Below, in pieces: positions 17,305-25,827 of a DNA stretch of 25,893 nucleotides (its first letter is position 1; every line of letters starts with the position of its first letter). The notes below the pieces were generated by a model. That model ran no database searches. It was not told where the DNA came from and worked only from the letters and a program-made list of their open reading frames with translations. The stretch lies in the NCBI GenBank assembly GCA_027067015.1, contig JAMOMS010000250.1, positions 1 through 25,893 of the forward strand. Direction: 5' to 3'. The position numbers and the translations under genes are program-made. This DNA comes from Campylobacterales bacterium. Its GTDB lineage: Bacteria > Campylobacterota > Campylobacteria > Campylobacterales > Hydrogenimonadaceae.

Positions 17305-18432
17305 ATGTTTGTAAGCAAAGAGTGTAAACATTATGAGACCCTTCGCCAAAGGCGGGGGGAGATGGAGACATTTAGGGGCTTTTTCCCCCGCCATAAAGAG
17401 CACTTCGCGACCCAATTTGTGCAGGAGATTCGCAAGCAGGGGCGCTTGTCGGGCGTCAAGGTGCGGGTAATATTGCCGCTGGTTTTGCAGGTGTACCGCT
17501 ATTTGAGCGATTTTGACGCCGCCTTGCCCGAGACGGTGCTTAAAAACCTCTCCAAACTCAAAACCCTGGATGTCGAACCCGACCGCCTGATGCGAAAGCT
17601 TTTGACGTCGCTTTCATTGCGCTATCTGGATGATTACAAGGATGATCCCGAGCTCCTAGGCCACCTCTCTTTGCTGACCTTCTACTTTCAGGCGGTGGTT
17701 GATTGCGTGGAGAAAAAGATTCAGGGCGTAGAAAGTCGTCCCATCGGCTATGCGCCCATGCGCCGAGAAGAGATAGAGAGTGCCCTACACAAAGGGGCGA
17801 CGGTGCGGCTTTTTAGTATCTACAAAGGGATACCCATTCGCTTTAAGGGGGTTGTCAAGCGCGTTGAAGAGGGCAGAGCGGAGTTGGTGGTACCCAAAGA
17901 GAAGGGGGTCGTGGCCGAGTGGGAGGGCCAGCTTGTCAAATATGACGACGAAAAAAACGACAAACGGGTCGTGGCGATGCGGGTGCGCCGGGTCGGCTAT
18001 TCGCACAAGCACGCCTTTATTGAGGTGGACGGCTTTTCATGGACCGAAAACTTCCTCTCCCGCCGTAAATCGGTGCGGGTGATGATTGACAAACCCATCA
18101 AAGCCACCATCAAGTCGATCAACAAGCAGTTGGAGTTGGATGTGATCGATCTGTCGGTTCACGGCATCTGCCTGGAGGGCTCTATCGCGGGGGGATTGCC
18201 CTCGTCTGAGCACGTAGAGGTGGTGGTGCCCATTCCGCAGGAGGAGGGCAAAACCAGAAACCTGCGGATGCGAGGCGTTTTGCGTTATGTCTCTCAGCAT
18301 GACGGTCTGCGGCGTCGGTACCATATTTTGCTCCATCACGACCCGCAAAAGGAGCAGATCATCGCCTCTTTTGTGGCCAGGGAGGAGATGCGACTGCTAC
18401 GGGAGATCAAAGAGACGGCGGCAAACAAATGA
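17305..18432 (+). CDS. PilZ-domain protein (probable c-di-GMP receptor)
   Basis: A 375-residue cytoplasmic protein with no membrane helix. A C-terminal PilZ domain (about 250-365) keeps both c-di-GMP binding motifs: RxxxR as Arg254-Arg258 (RRKSVR) and DxSxxG as Asp282-Ser284-Gly287 (DLSVHG). Residues 160-245 form a beta-rich region resembling the YcgR-type PilZN domain, which accompanies PilZ in flagellar brakes. Residues 1-150 are helical, with no family I recognise. So it should bind c-di-GMP and pass the signal to an unknown partner. Being cotranscribed with a two-component system and ExbB/ExbD hints at control of an envelope process or motility; this is inferred. It overlaps the next gene by 4 bases (ATGA). 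Confidence 0.82.
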   Translation: MFVSKECKHYETLRQRRGEMETFRGFFPRHKEHFATQFVQEIRKQGRLSGVKVRVILPLVLQVYRYLSDFDAALPETVLKNLSKLKTLDVEPDRLMRKLLTSLSLRYLDDYKDDPELLGHLSLLTFYFQAVVDCVEKKIQGVESRPIGYAPMRREEIESALHKGATVRLFSIYKGIPIRFKGVVKRVEEGRAELVVPKEKGVVAEWEGQLVKYDDEKNDKRVVAMRVRRVGYSHKHAFIEVDGFSWTENFLSRRKSVRVMIDKPIKATIKSINKQLELDVIDLSVHGICLEGSIAGGLPSSEHVEVVVPIPQEEGKTRNLRMRGVLRYVSQHDGLRRRYHILLHHDPQKEQIIASFVAREEMRLLREIKETAANK

Positions 18433-18893
18433 GTCAAAGAGGGGGTGTGTTTGCCGGTGCGCTCTTTTTGTCGGCGGTGGCGTTGTGGGGCGCTTCGCAG
18501 GGGTGCAAAGGGTGCTCGGCGGGCAAACTGATGTTGCAGTGCGACTATTACGTGGCCCAAAAGGGCGATCTTGCGCGTCGGGACTTTTGCCGAGAGTACG
18601 CCAAAGTGGTGGATATCGACGGGGCGTCGGCCAAGGCGGCGTGGTACTACCTTTTGGCCGGTGACGCCGACAAAGCCTACGATTCAGCCCGTCGGGCCAC
18701 GGCGATCGGTCAGCGCTACGCGGCCGGGTATGCGGCCATGGCCCTGGCGCTCAAAGGGGAGCTGGACAAAGCGCGACGGCAGATGAAAAAAGCGTTGGAG
18801 GCGCTGGGACGTTCCGACTATTTTGAGCGGGAATTAAAGGTGCTTTCACGCCTCTATCCCGCCGTGGCGTGGCGGGAACTTGCCGATTACTGA
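18429..18893 (+). CDS. Secreted small protein with CxxC and TPR-like helices
   Basis: I do not recognise this 154-residue protein. It starts with a signal peptide (hydrophobic FAGALFLSAVALWGA, residues 8-22), so it should act in the periplasm. The mature part has Cys26 and Cys29 (CKGC), Cys38 and Cys54, which could form disulphides. The remainder (about 65-135) is Ala-rich and helical with a pattern like TPR or Sel1 repeats (AAWYYLLAGDADKAYDSARR, then AAGYAAMALALKGELDKARR). No lipobox fits. Its ATG overlaps the PilZ stop, making it the last gene of the operon, and its 3' end overlaps the convergent OmpA-like gene by 7 bases. Confidence 0.7.
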   Translation: MSQRGGVFAGALFLSAVALWGASQGCKGCSAGKLMLQCDYYVAQKGDLARRDFCREYAKVVDIDGASAKAAWYYLLAGDADKAYDSARRATAIGQRYAAGYAAMALALKGELDKARRQMKKALEALGRSDYFERELKVLSRLYPAVAWRELADY

Positions 18894-19603
18894 CAGGCGT
18901 TGATAACGGAAGCCTCGTCGGGATAGAGGTAGATTTCGACCCGGCGGTTCATCGCCATATGGGCGGGGGTGTCGTTGGGTACGATCGGTTTGGAGAATGA
19001 ACAGCCCCGCGCGTAAATGGTGTTGGTGACCTCCAGGCTTTTGAGCATATTGGCCACGTCCCACGCCCGGCGTTGGGAGAGTTTGAGGTTGTAGTCGTAA
19101 CTGCCGCGGCTGTCGGTATGGCCCACGACCTGTACGATGGTGTCGGGATAGTTTTTGAGCACATCCACCAGTCGGGCGATCTTCTCTTTGGCCTGGGGTG
19201 TGGGTTCGGCCTTGTTCGTTTCAAACATCATGGCGCTTTTGAAAGTGATTTTGACATATCTGTCGGTTTTGGTGACAACGATATCCTGATGTTGTATGGC
19301 CTCCTGCTCGTTTTGGCTTACCGCCGTCTGCATGGAGTCGGCCACTTCCTGGGCCTGTTTGTCCAGACTGTAGCCGATCGCCCCGCCGACGACGGTGCCG
19401 ACCGCGGCGCCGACCGCGGCGCCTTTGTTGCGGTTTCGGTGGTTGATTACCGCGCCGAGTACCGCGCCGGCCACCGCGCCGATGGCCGCCCCCTCGCCGG
19501 TCTTTTCGCCGCCGTTGGGCATCGGCTCTTTGGAGGCGCATCCGCCCATCATCAATGCGGCCGCCAGGGTAACGGCCAGGCTCTTTTTGGTTTGTGATCG
19601 CAT
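18887..19603 (-). CDS. OmpA-family lipoprotein with glycine zipper
   Basis: A 238-residue outer-membrane lipoprotein of the YiaD/Pal-like kind, tying the outer membrane to peptidoglycan. A signal sequence ends at a lipobox with Cys22 (LMMGGC). Residues 38-80 form a glycine zipper (AAIGAVAGAVLGAV and AAVGAAVGTVVGGAIG), likely membrane-inserting or self-assembling. The OmpA C-terminal domain spans about 115-228; the peptidoglycan-binding pair Asp164 (GHTDSRG) and Arg179 (LSQRRA) is kept, 15 residues apart as in OmpA. The ATG at 19603 follows AGGAAG. It is divergent from mutS7 with facing promoters. It could be cotransporting nothing; the role is structural by family knowledge. Confidence 0.9.
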   Translation of the reverse strand: MRSQTKKSLAVTLAAALMMGGCASKEPMPNGGEKTGEGAAIGAVAGAVLGAVINHRNRNKGAAVGAAVGTVVGGAIGYSLDKQAQEVADSMQTAVSQNEQEAIQHQDIVVTKTDRYVKITFKSAMMFETNKAEPTPQAKEKIARLVDVLKNYPDTIVQVVGHTDSRGSYDYNLKLSQRRAWDVANMLKSLEVTNTIYARGCSFSKPIVPNDTPAHMAMNRRVEIYLYPDEASVINACQ

Positions 19604-19637
19604 CTTCTTCCTTTAATTTTGGTGATTTTTTGACGTG

Positions 19638-19646
19638 ATTATAACA
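19638..19646 (-). promoter_or_regulatory. Extended -10 promoter of the OmpA-like gene
   Basis: On the minus strand TGTTATAAT is a perfect TGnTATAAT, 35 bases upstream of the ATG at 19603. A TTGCAA lies 19 bases further upstream. Confidence 0.55.
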
Positions 19647-19674
19647 GCCCAATGTGAGTCCATTGCAAATTGGT

Positions 19675-19680
19675 TATAAT
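19675..19680 (+). promoter_or_regulatory. -10 box of mutS7
   Basis: A perfect TATAAT 28 bases upstream of the GTG at 19709. Transcription would start near 19687, downstream of the in-frame TTG at 19670, which helps to choose the GTG as the true start. Confidence 0.5.
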
Positions 19681-19708
19681 CCACTATTCCAAAAAACGGG
19701 GACTGGGT

Positions 19709-22657
19709 GTGCAGATCGAGGCGATCAACGAGCTTTTAAACGACAAAAAACGCTTACTGACCGACATCTACTTTGAGTTACAGCGGCTTTTTGAGGAAAA
19801 ATACGGGCCCGATACCGTGGTGCTGATGGAGGTGGGCACCTTTTTTGAGGTCTACGAGGTCAACAACGACGAGCTTAAAATCGGCAAGGCCAAAGAGATC
19901 GCCGAACTGCTCAATATCCAGCTGACGCGCAAAAACAAGACCATTCTGGAAAACTCCGTGGCCAACCCGCTGATGGCCGGCTTTCCTACCGTGTCGCTGG
20001 AGCGATACCTCTCAAGGATGGTGCAGAGTAACCGCTACACGGTGGTGCTGGTCCGCCAAAAAGGGGTACCGCCCAAGGTGAAGCGCTATATCGCCAATAT
20101 CCTCTCTCCCGGTACCAATTTCGACTACCTGGTGGAGCCGACGGAAAACTATATTGTCAGCCTGATTATCGATGTCAACAAGGGGATCTACTCCTGCGGG
20201 TACGCCGCCATTGACGTCAGTACCGGCAAGACGTGGCTCAATGAGGTGCACGGTACGCGAGAAGACAAAACCTACGCGCTGGACGAGATTTTCAACCAGC
20301 TTCAATCCTACCATACCGCCGAATTGCTTTTAACCCTCAACGACGCCTCCATCGACCCGGAGTGGGTGGTGCGGTATCTGGAGATCGAGGGGCACATCCG
20401 TTGGACGCTGGGGCATACCCGCCACAAGATCGCTTACCAAAACGAGCTCTTTGCCAACGTCTACGCCATCCGCTCCTTTTTAAGCCCCATCGAGTACCTG
20501 GATCTGGAGCGCTACCCTTACGCCAGTGAGTCCCTCTCGCTTCTGATCGATTTTATTATCGAACACGACGCGGCGCTGATTGAGAAGATGGACCGTCCCC
20601 GCTTTTTGGGCGGACGGCGCTATATGTACCTGGGCAACAACGCCCTTGAACAGCTCAATATCATCAGCCGTGACCCGGACGAGATGACGCTTTTAAAGCT
20701 TATTGATCTAAGCGCCACGGCCATCGGCAAGCGGCTTTTCAAAGAGCGCCTGCTCAATCCCATTTGCGACCCCAAGGAGCTTAAGCGCCGCTACGATCTG
20801 GCCGAGACGGTGATGGACCATACCCAAAGTTTTAGCAATACCCTCAAAGAGGTGTATGACCTTGAGCGGATTTTGCGGCGGATCCGTCTGGGCAAACTCC
20901 ACCCTTTCGAGCTGGTCTATTTGCATGACTCATTAAAGGCTCTGGAAGGGTTGGTCTGGGAGGCCAAAGGGGTCGGCGTGGAAGTAGACGAGGATCTGCG
21001 GGTGCGCATTGAGGGGTTTGTGCGTGAACTTGAGCGCACCTTCGTGCTTGAGGAGTGCGCCAAGTATCGGCGGGATCAGATTGAGAGCAATATTTTTCAG
21101 CCCGGCATCAACCTCTTTGTCGACCAGGTTGTGGAGGAGAATGACAAAGAGTTGCAAAAGCTGGAGCAGATTCGGCTTCATATTGAGAACTTTTTCGACC
21201 TGGCCGACGAGGAGACGCAGTATGTCACCGTCGGTTGGCTGGAGAGCGAGGGGTATTATCTACAGATGACCCGCACCCGTTTCGGGTTGATCGAAAAGGG
21301 GTTGATGGAGAGTTTTCTCCTGCTGGACGGCAAACACTATTTCCTCAAAGATTTTACCTACAAAAAGCTCAAAAACAGCGTCAAGATCACCGCCGGGGTG
21401 ATTGAGAGTATCTCCCGCCGGGTCATGGCCAATCAGGCCCGGATCGTGGCGCTGGTGAAGCAGAGTTACGGGGAGTCGCTGGAATTACTGGAGCGGCGCT
21501 ACGCCCAGCTGTTAGAGCAGATTATCGCCTTTGTGGGGCAGATTGACGTAGCCATCGCCACCGCCCTGGCCGCTACGCGCTACAACTATGTGCGTCCCGA
21601 GATTCTGGAAGCGGACGAGAAGAGCCAGACCCTGGAGTTCGTGGGGTTGCGTCATCCGCTGATTGAGTCAAGGGAAGAGAACGGCATCTACATTCCCAAC
21701 GACCTGCTCATGGGCGATCTGCCCGAAACGGTTGAACACGACCATGTGACGCTGGAGGCCAGTGACGGCAAACCGGTGCGGGGGGTACTGCTTTACGGCA
21801 TCAACGCCAGCGGCAAGAGCTCTTTGATGAAGAGCGTAGGCATGGCGGTTATTATGGCCCAGGCGGGCTTTTTTGTCCCCGCCGTGACGATGCGTTTTCA
21901 TCTCTTTGACAAGCTCTTTACCCGAATCGTGAGCAAAGACAACCTTTACAAGGGTTTAAGCACCTTCGCTATTGAGATGATGGAGCTTAAAAACATCTTC
22001 AATCGTGCCGATCGCAAATCGCTGGTGTTGGGTGATGAGATCAGCCACGGTACCGAGACCGAATCGGCACTGGCCATCGTGGCCAGCGCCGTCAAGCGGC
22101 TTTATGATCTTGGCAGTCTCTTTATTGTGGCCACCCACCTGCACAAGCTGACCATTCTAAAAACCGTCAATACCCTGGAGGGGGTGGTCTTTTTGCACCT
22201 GGGCGTAACCTACGATGAAAAGAGCGATACCCTCATCTACAATCGCAAACTCTCTCCCGGCGCGGGCAGTACCCGTTACGGCCTGGAGTTTGCCAAATCA
22301 CTGCATATGGATAAGGCGTTTATCGAAACCGCTTTTGCCATTCGCGAGTCGCTGGGAGAAGCCAGTGACGCGCTCAAAGCGTTGAGAAAAAAGAAGCGGA
22401 GCCGCTATCACAAAGATCTCTACCTCTCCACCTGCGCCCTGTGCGGCGCGCCGGTGGAGGAGGTGCACCATATTGCTCCCAAAGCCGAGGCGGACGAGAG
22501 GGGAAAGATTGGCCATTTTCACGCCAACCACCGCTACAACCTCATTCCGCTGTGCAAAAAACATCACCGTATGGTGCATGAGGGCAAAGTGATTATCCAG
22601 GGATTTGTCATGACCGACGGGGGATTGCAGTTGCGTTACAGCGAAAATGATGTATAA
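19709..22657 (+). CDS. mutS7: MutS7-type mismatch repair protein with C-terminal HNH nuclease
   Basis: A 982-residue MutS homologue. The N-terminal mismatch-reading domain keeps the Phe-x-Glu motif (VGTFFEVYE, Phe45-Glu47). Connector, lever and clamp regions follow, then the ABC-type ATPase with Walker A at 697-704 (GINASGKS) and Walker B at Asp776-Glu777 ([12 protein letters not shown]). The last 75 residues form an HNH nuclease with a zinc site: Cys909-x2-Cys912, Cys949-x2-His952, and catalytic His920/His921, Asn944 and His953 ([15 protein letters not shown]). This layout defines MutS7, known in Epsilonproteobacteria, octocoral mitochondria and giant viruses, where recognition and cutting are on one chain and MutL is not needed. 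The start is GTG 19709 with CGGGGA six bases upstream. Alternatives MutS1 and MutS2 lack this HNH tail. Confidence 0.93.
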   Translation: MQIEAINELLNDKKRLLTDIYFELQRLFEEKYGPDTVVLMEVGTFFEVYEVNNDELKIGKAKEIAELLNIQLTRKNKTILENSVANPLMAGFPTVSLERYLSRMVQSNRYTVVLVRQKGVPPKVKRYIANILSPGTNFDYLVEPTENYIVSLIIDVNKGIYSCGYAAIDVSTGKTWLNEVHGTREDKTYALDEIFNQLQSYHTAELLLTLNDASIDPEWVVRYLEIEGHIRWTLGHTRHKIAYQNELFANVYAIRSFLSPIEYLDLERYPYASESLSLLIDFIIEHDAALIEKMDRPRFLGGRRYMYLGNNALEQLNIISRDPDEMTLLKLIDLSATAIGKRLFKERLLNPICDPKELKRRYDLAETVMDHTQSFSNTLKEVYDLERILRRIRLGKLHPFELVYLHDSLKALEGLVWEAKGVGVEVDEDLRVRIEGFVRELERTFVLEECAKYRRDQIESNIFQPGINLFVDQVVEENDKELQKLEQIRLHIENFFDLADEETQYVTVGWLESEGYYLQMTRTRFGLIEKGLMESFLLLDGKHYFLKDFTYKKLKNSVKITAGVIESISRRVMANQARIVALVKQSYGESLELLERRYAQLLEQIIAFVGQIDVAIATALAATRYNYVRPEILEADEKSQTLEFVGLRHPLIESREENGIYIPNDLLMGDLPETVEHDHVTLEASDGKPVRGVLLYGINASGKSSLMKSVGMAVIMAQAGFFVPAVTMRFHLFDKLFTRIVSKDNLYKGLSTFAIEMMELKNIFNRADRKSLVLGDEISHGTETESALAIVASAVKRLYDLGSLFIVATHLHKLTILKTVNTLEGVVFLHLGVTYDEKSDTLIYNRKLSPGAGSTRYGLEFAKSLHMDKAFIETAFAIRESLGEASDALKALRKKKRSRYHKDLYLSTCALCGAPVEEVHHIAPKAEADERGKIGHFHANHRYNLIPLCKKHHRMVHEGKVIIQGFVMTDGGLQLRYSENDV

Positions 22658-22658
22658 T
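22631..22658 (+). promoter_or_regulatory. Promoter inside the 3' end of mutS7 for the DUF2231 gene
   Basis: TTGCGT (22631-22636) and TATAAT (22653-22658) are 16 bases apart. The -10 overlaps the mutS7 stop codon, and transcription near 22665 would give a 35-base leader containing AAGGAGAGAG. Confidence 0.45.
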
Positions 22659-22699
22659 CTTTGCTCATAAAGAATTTGAAAGCCAATCAAGGAGAGAGT

Positions 22700-23641
22700 A
22701 TGCAACTGCCTGCCATTGACATTCCGGTACAGATTCCCTTTGACGTACCGGTGATGATCCACCCTGTTGTCGTCCATTTTGCGATTGTTCTGCCGGTGAT
22801 TGCCCTGTTGCTGGAGCTGGTCAACTTCAAATCCCGTAACCGCGCGATCAGCCTGACTTCGCTCTTTCTTATTACCCTGACCATGCTGGTGGTGGCCGCC
22901 GCGTGGCTGACCGGTAAGGCCGACGGTTCCCACGCCGCCGCCATGCTGAGCGCCGGCGCCAAAGAGGAGCTGGCCGAGCACAAACTCATTGGAACCTACC
23001 TGGTCTACGCGTCCGCGGCGCTCTTTGTCTTCAAACTGCTGGCCATGATGATTCGCGCCAACTGGATGCGCGATATTTTCCTGATTTTGATGCTGGTCTA
23101 CGTAGGCGCCACCTTCAAACAGGGTAAAGACGGCGGCGAGCTGGTGTATGAGTACGGCGTGAACGTCGAAGCTGTGCAATCGTCTGCCGGTGCGCCCGAG
23201 AGTGAAGCGGAGACGGAAACGAAAGCCTCAGCGTCGGCAGAAGCCGAACAACCCGCTGTCGAAGCGCCCCAAAGCGCCGAGGCCAGTTCCGCGGATGAGA
23301 CGGAGAGTCAAAACGAAGCGCCTGCTGTCGAGTCTGCGCAAAAGAGTGTGAACGAGACGGTCGAAGCGGTCAAAGAGAGCGCGAACGAAGCGGTAGAATC
23401 TGCCAAAGAGGGCGCGAATGAGGCGGTTGAGGCGGTTCAACAGAGTGCCCAGGAGGCGGTAGAGTCCGCTAGCGAAACAGCCAAGCAGACCGTAGAGGGT
23501 GTTCAGGAGAGTGCCAACGAGGCGGCCGAAGCCGCCCAGGAGGGTGCCGATAAAGCGGTAGAAAGCGCCCATGAAGCTCTCCAAAACGCCGCTGAGGCGG
23601 CTAAAGAGGCGGGTGCCGAAGCGGAAGAAACCGCGCACTGA
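22700..23641 (+). CDS. DUF2231 membrane protein with LEA-like repeat tail
   Basis: A 313-residue protein in three parts. Residues 1-155 are a DUF2231 membrane domain with four helices (about 22-42, 50-70, 95-117, 122-138), the HP-x3-HF start (MIHPVVVHF, 19-27) and the closing GGELVYEYG. Residues 156-211 are a low-complexity acidic, Ala- and Ser-rich linker. Residues 212-310 are about nine tandem 11-residue repeats such as AVKESANEAVE and SAKEGANEAVE, like LEA group 3 proteins. DUF2231 has no firmly known function; some members are linked to haem or redox proteins. The ATG at 22700 has AGGAGAGAG; an in-frame start at 22661 would lie upstream of the ribosome site. The helicase ATG overlaps its stop by one base. 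Confidence 0.85.
   Translation: MQLPAIDIPVQIPFDVPVMIHPVVVHFAIVLPVIALLLELVNFKSRNRAISLTSLFLITLTMLVVAAAWLTGKADGSHAAAMLSAGAKEELAEHKLIGTYLVYASAALFVFKLLAMMIRANWMRDIFLILMLVYVGATFKQGKDGGELVYEYGVNVEAVQSSAGAPESEAETETKASASAEAEQPAVEAPQSAEASSADETESQNEAPAVESAQKSVNETVEAVKESANEAVESAKEGANEAVEAVQQSAQEAVESASETAKQTVEGVQESANEAAEAAQEGADKAVESAHEALQNAAEAAKEAGAEAEETAH
23333..23629 (+). repeat. Nine 33-base coding repeats (LEA-like 11-mers)
   Basis: The reading frame repeats every 33 bases: SAQKSVNETVE, AVKESANEAVE, SAKEGANEAVE, AVQQSAQEAVE, SASETAKQTVE, GVQESANEAAE, AAQEGADKAVE, SAHEALQNAAE, then a frayed ninth. Eight units end in Glu preceded by Val or Ala. The DNA copies have diverged, so this is conserved at protein level and not a fresh expansion. 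Confidence 0.85.
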
Positions 23642-25827
23642 TGGCGCCCAAGCGCCCCTTGCCCTTTATCCTGCCCGCCTCACTGCACGAGGGGGCCAGG
23701 AACAGAGTGCTTAAACGCCACAAAATCAAACCCTCCAATATCGCCCGTCGCTACGAAGCGGACGGGTCTATCCTTTATATTCCCACCAAAAAGAGCTTTT
23801 TCAACCTGCCCAAAGAGATGATTCCCTCCCGAGAAAAGGAGCGGCGTATTCGCCTCATTGACGAGACCATTGCCGAGTACAAGGCGATGGTGGAGACCGA
23901 ACGGCGGGCGGAGATGGCGGCGCAAAAAGCGGAGATCGCGTCGATGAGCGGGCCGGAGCGGGAGTTTTTCGGCCGGGCGGTGCTGGGGCTTAAAGGGCGC
24001 GGTGTCGGGCGGCGTTTTGAGCTTTGGGTGGTGCGTTTTGGCAGGGATAGAGCTATTGAGACGGAGATTTCCGGCGGCGACCTGGTGCTTGTGAGCCGGG
24101 GCGAGCCCCTTAAAAGCGATCTGACCGGTACGGTGATGGGGGTGGCGAAACAGTACGTTGAAGTGGCTTTTGAACAACGCCCGCCCCGGTGGATCAAAGA
24201 GGGCGGGGTGCGGCTGGATCTGTATGTCAATGACGTGACGTTTAAACGGATGGAAGCCAACCTGGAGGCACTGCGCCACGCCGGGGGGGAGACGGGGCGA
24301 ATGCGGGACATTCTCTTTGGGCTTGAGAGTGCCTGCGCGCCGGCGGCCGTCACTTTTACGCCGCAAAACGGCTTGCTCAACGCCGCCCAGAAGCGTGCCG
24401 TGGCGGGGGCGCTGGGGTGTCGGGATATAGCACTGATACACGGCCCGCCGGGCACGGGCAAGACCACCACGCTGATCGAGGCGATCGTGCAGTTTATCGG
24501 GCAGGGCAAACGGGTGCTGGCAAGCGCCGACTCCAACGTGGCGGTGGACAATATGCTCAGGGCCCTGATCGAAAAGGAGGGGCTTAAAGTGGTGCGGGTG
24601 GGGCATCCGGCCAGAATTGACGAAAAGCTTGGGGCCTACTCGCTTTTACATCTGGCATCCCAGGATCCCAGGGCCAAACAGGTGCGTGCCATGCTGGAGG
24701 AGGCCAACGCCCTGGTGGAGGCCCGCAACGCCCACAGCAAGCCTACCCCCGCCAGGTTACGCGGCATGAGTCGTGAGCAGGTGCGCCGTCTGGCCAAAGA
24801 GGGGCGAAGTATGCGGGGGGTGGACGCCAAAACGATCGCCTCCATGGCCCGGTGGATTGAAGAGGATGAGAAAGTGACCCGCTTTTTCGAGGCGATTCGT
24901 GAGCTGGAGCGCGCCATAGAGCAAGAGATTCTGGAGGGGGCCGACGTGGTGCTTGCCACCAACGGGATGATCGGATCAGAGAGCATGGAGGGGTTACGCT
25001 TTGACGTGGCGGCGGTGGACGAGGCGGGCCAGCAGATTCTGCCCTCCACCCTCATGGCCCTTGCCCGCGCGCCGATAGGTGTGTTGGCGGGCGATCACAG
25101 GCAGTTGCCCCCCACGGTGCTCAGCAACCTGCCGGAGCTTGAGGTGTCGCTTTTTGAGCGGTTGAAAGCGCGTCGTGACGTCACCTCCTTTTTGCTCGAT
25201 ACCCAGTACCGGATGCACGAAACCATTATGGACTTTCCCAACCGCCTGATGTACGGCGGGGCGCTCAGGGCCCACGAGAGCGTGGCCAAATATACCCTGA
25301 AGACCCTGGCGAAACTGCCGGCTCCTTTATGCGCCGATAGGCCCGTTGTCTTTGTGGATACGGGCAGGGGCGAAGAGCGAAAGGGTGATCGTACCGCCTC
25401 TTATGAAAACGTCACGGAAGCGGAGCTTATAACCGAATGGGTGGCGTCACTGACAACGGCCGGGGTGGCGTCGGACGCGATTGGGGTGATTACCCCCTAC
25501 CGGGCGCAGGTGAAGCGTATGAAAAGATTGCTTGAAGAGAAAGACCTGTCTGTAGAGGTCAAGAGTGTCGACGGCTTTCAGGGGCGGGAGAAAGAGGTGA
25601 TATTCATCTCTTTGGTGCGCTCCAACGAGGAAGGAAACGTGGGCTTTTTGAAAGATGCCAGGCGCCTCAATGTCGCCATGACCCGCGCCCGCGCCAAGCT
25701 TGTGATGGTCGGCGACCTGAAGACGCTCAAGCAGTGCTATCCTTTCGACAGACTGGCGCTATGGCTAAAGGAGAAAGGCGCGCTTTACGAACCGGAAGCG
25801 GCACACGTGTATGCCGGAACGGAATAG
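23641..25827 (+). CDS. SF1 helicase of the IGHMBP2/UPF1-like family
   Basis: A 728-residue ATP-driven nucleic-acid helicase of superfamily 1B. Motifs in order: Q motif with NAAQKRAV, Walker A GPPGTGKT (268-275), Walker B as VDEAGQ (Asp460-Glu461), GDHRQLPPT (motif III), QYRMH (522-526, motif IV), VDGFQGREKEV (643-653, motif V) and VAMTRARAK (motif VI). The first 250 residues include a charged helical segment and a beta-barrel-like region (GDLVLVSRGEPLKSDLTGTV) as in IGHMBP2 domain 1B. It is not UvrD/Rep: the DEAGQ and QYRMH forms are UPF1-like. The ATG overlaps the DUF2231 stop (TGATG). It lies downstream of mutS7, so a repair role is possible but inferred. Confidence 0.92.
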   Translation: MAPKRPLPFILPASLHEGARNRVLKRHKIKPSNIARRYEADGSILYIPTKKSFFNLPKEMIPSREKERRIRLIDETIAEYKAMVETERRAEMAAQKAEIASMSGPEREFFGRAVLGLKGRGVGRRFELWVVRFGRDRAIETEISGGDLVLVSRGEPLKSDLTGTVMGVAKQYVEVAFEQRPPRWIKEGGVRLDLYVNDVTFKRMEANLEALRHAGGETGRMRDILFGLESACAPAAVTFTPQNGLLNAAQKRAVAGALGCRDIALIHGPPGTGKTTTLIEAIVQFIGQGKRVLASADSNVAVDNMLRALIEKEGLKVVRVGHPARIDEKLGAYSLLHLASQDPRAKQVRAMLEEANALVEARNAHSKPTPARLRGMSREQVRRLAKEGRSMRGVDAKTIASMARWIEEDEKVTRFFEAIRELERAIEQEILEGADVVLATNGMIGSESMEGLRFDVAAVDEAGQQILPSTLMALARAPIGVLAGDHRQLPPTVLSNLPELEVSLFERLKARRDVTSFLLDTQYRMHETIMDFPNRLMYGGALRAHESVAKYTLKTLAKLPAPLCADRPVVFVDTGRGEERKGDRTASYENVTEAELITEWVASLTTAGVASDAIGVITPYRAQVKRMKRLLEEKDLSVEVKSVDGFQGREKEVIFISLVRSNEEGNVGFLKDARRLNVAMTRARAKLVMVGDLKTLKQCYPFDRLALWLKEKGALYEPEAAHVYAGTE

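Noticed and set aside
19395..19520. GC-rich direct repeats in the OmpA-like gene as a mobile or unstable repeat
   Set aside because: They encode the Gly/Ala zipper of the protein, so codon-level similarity explains them.
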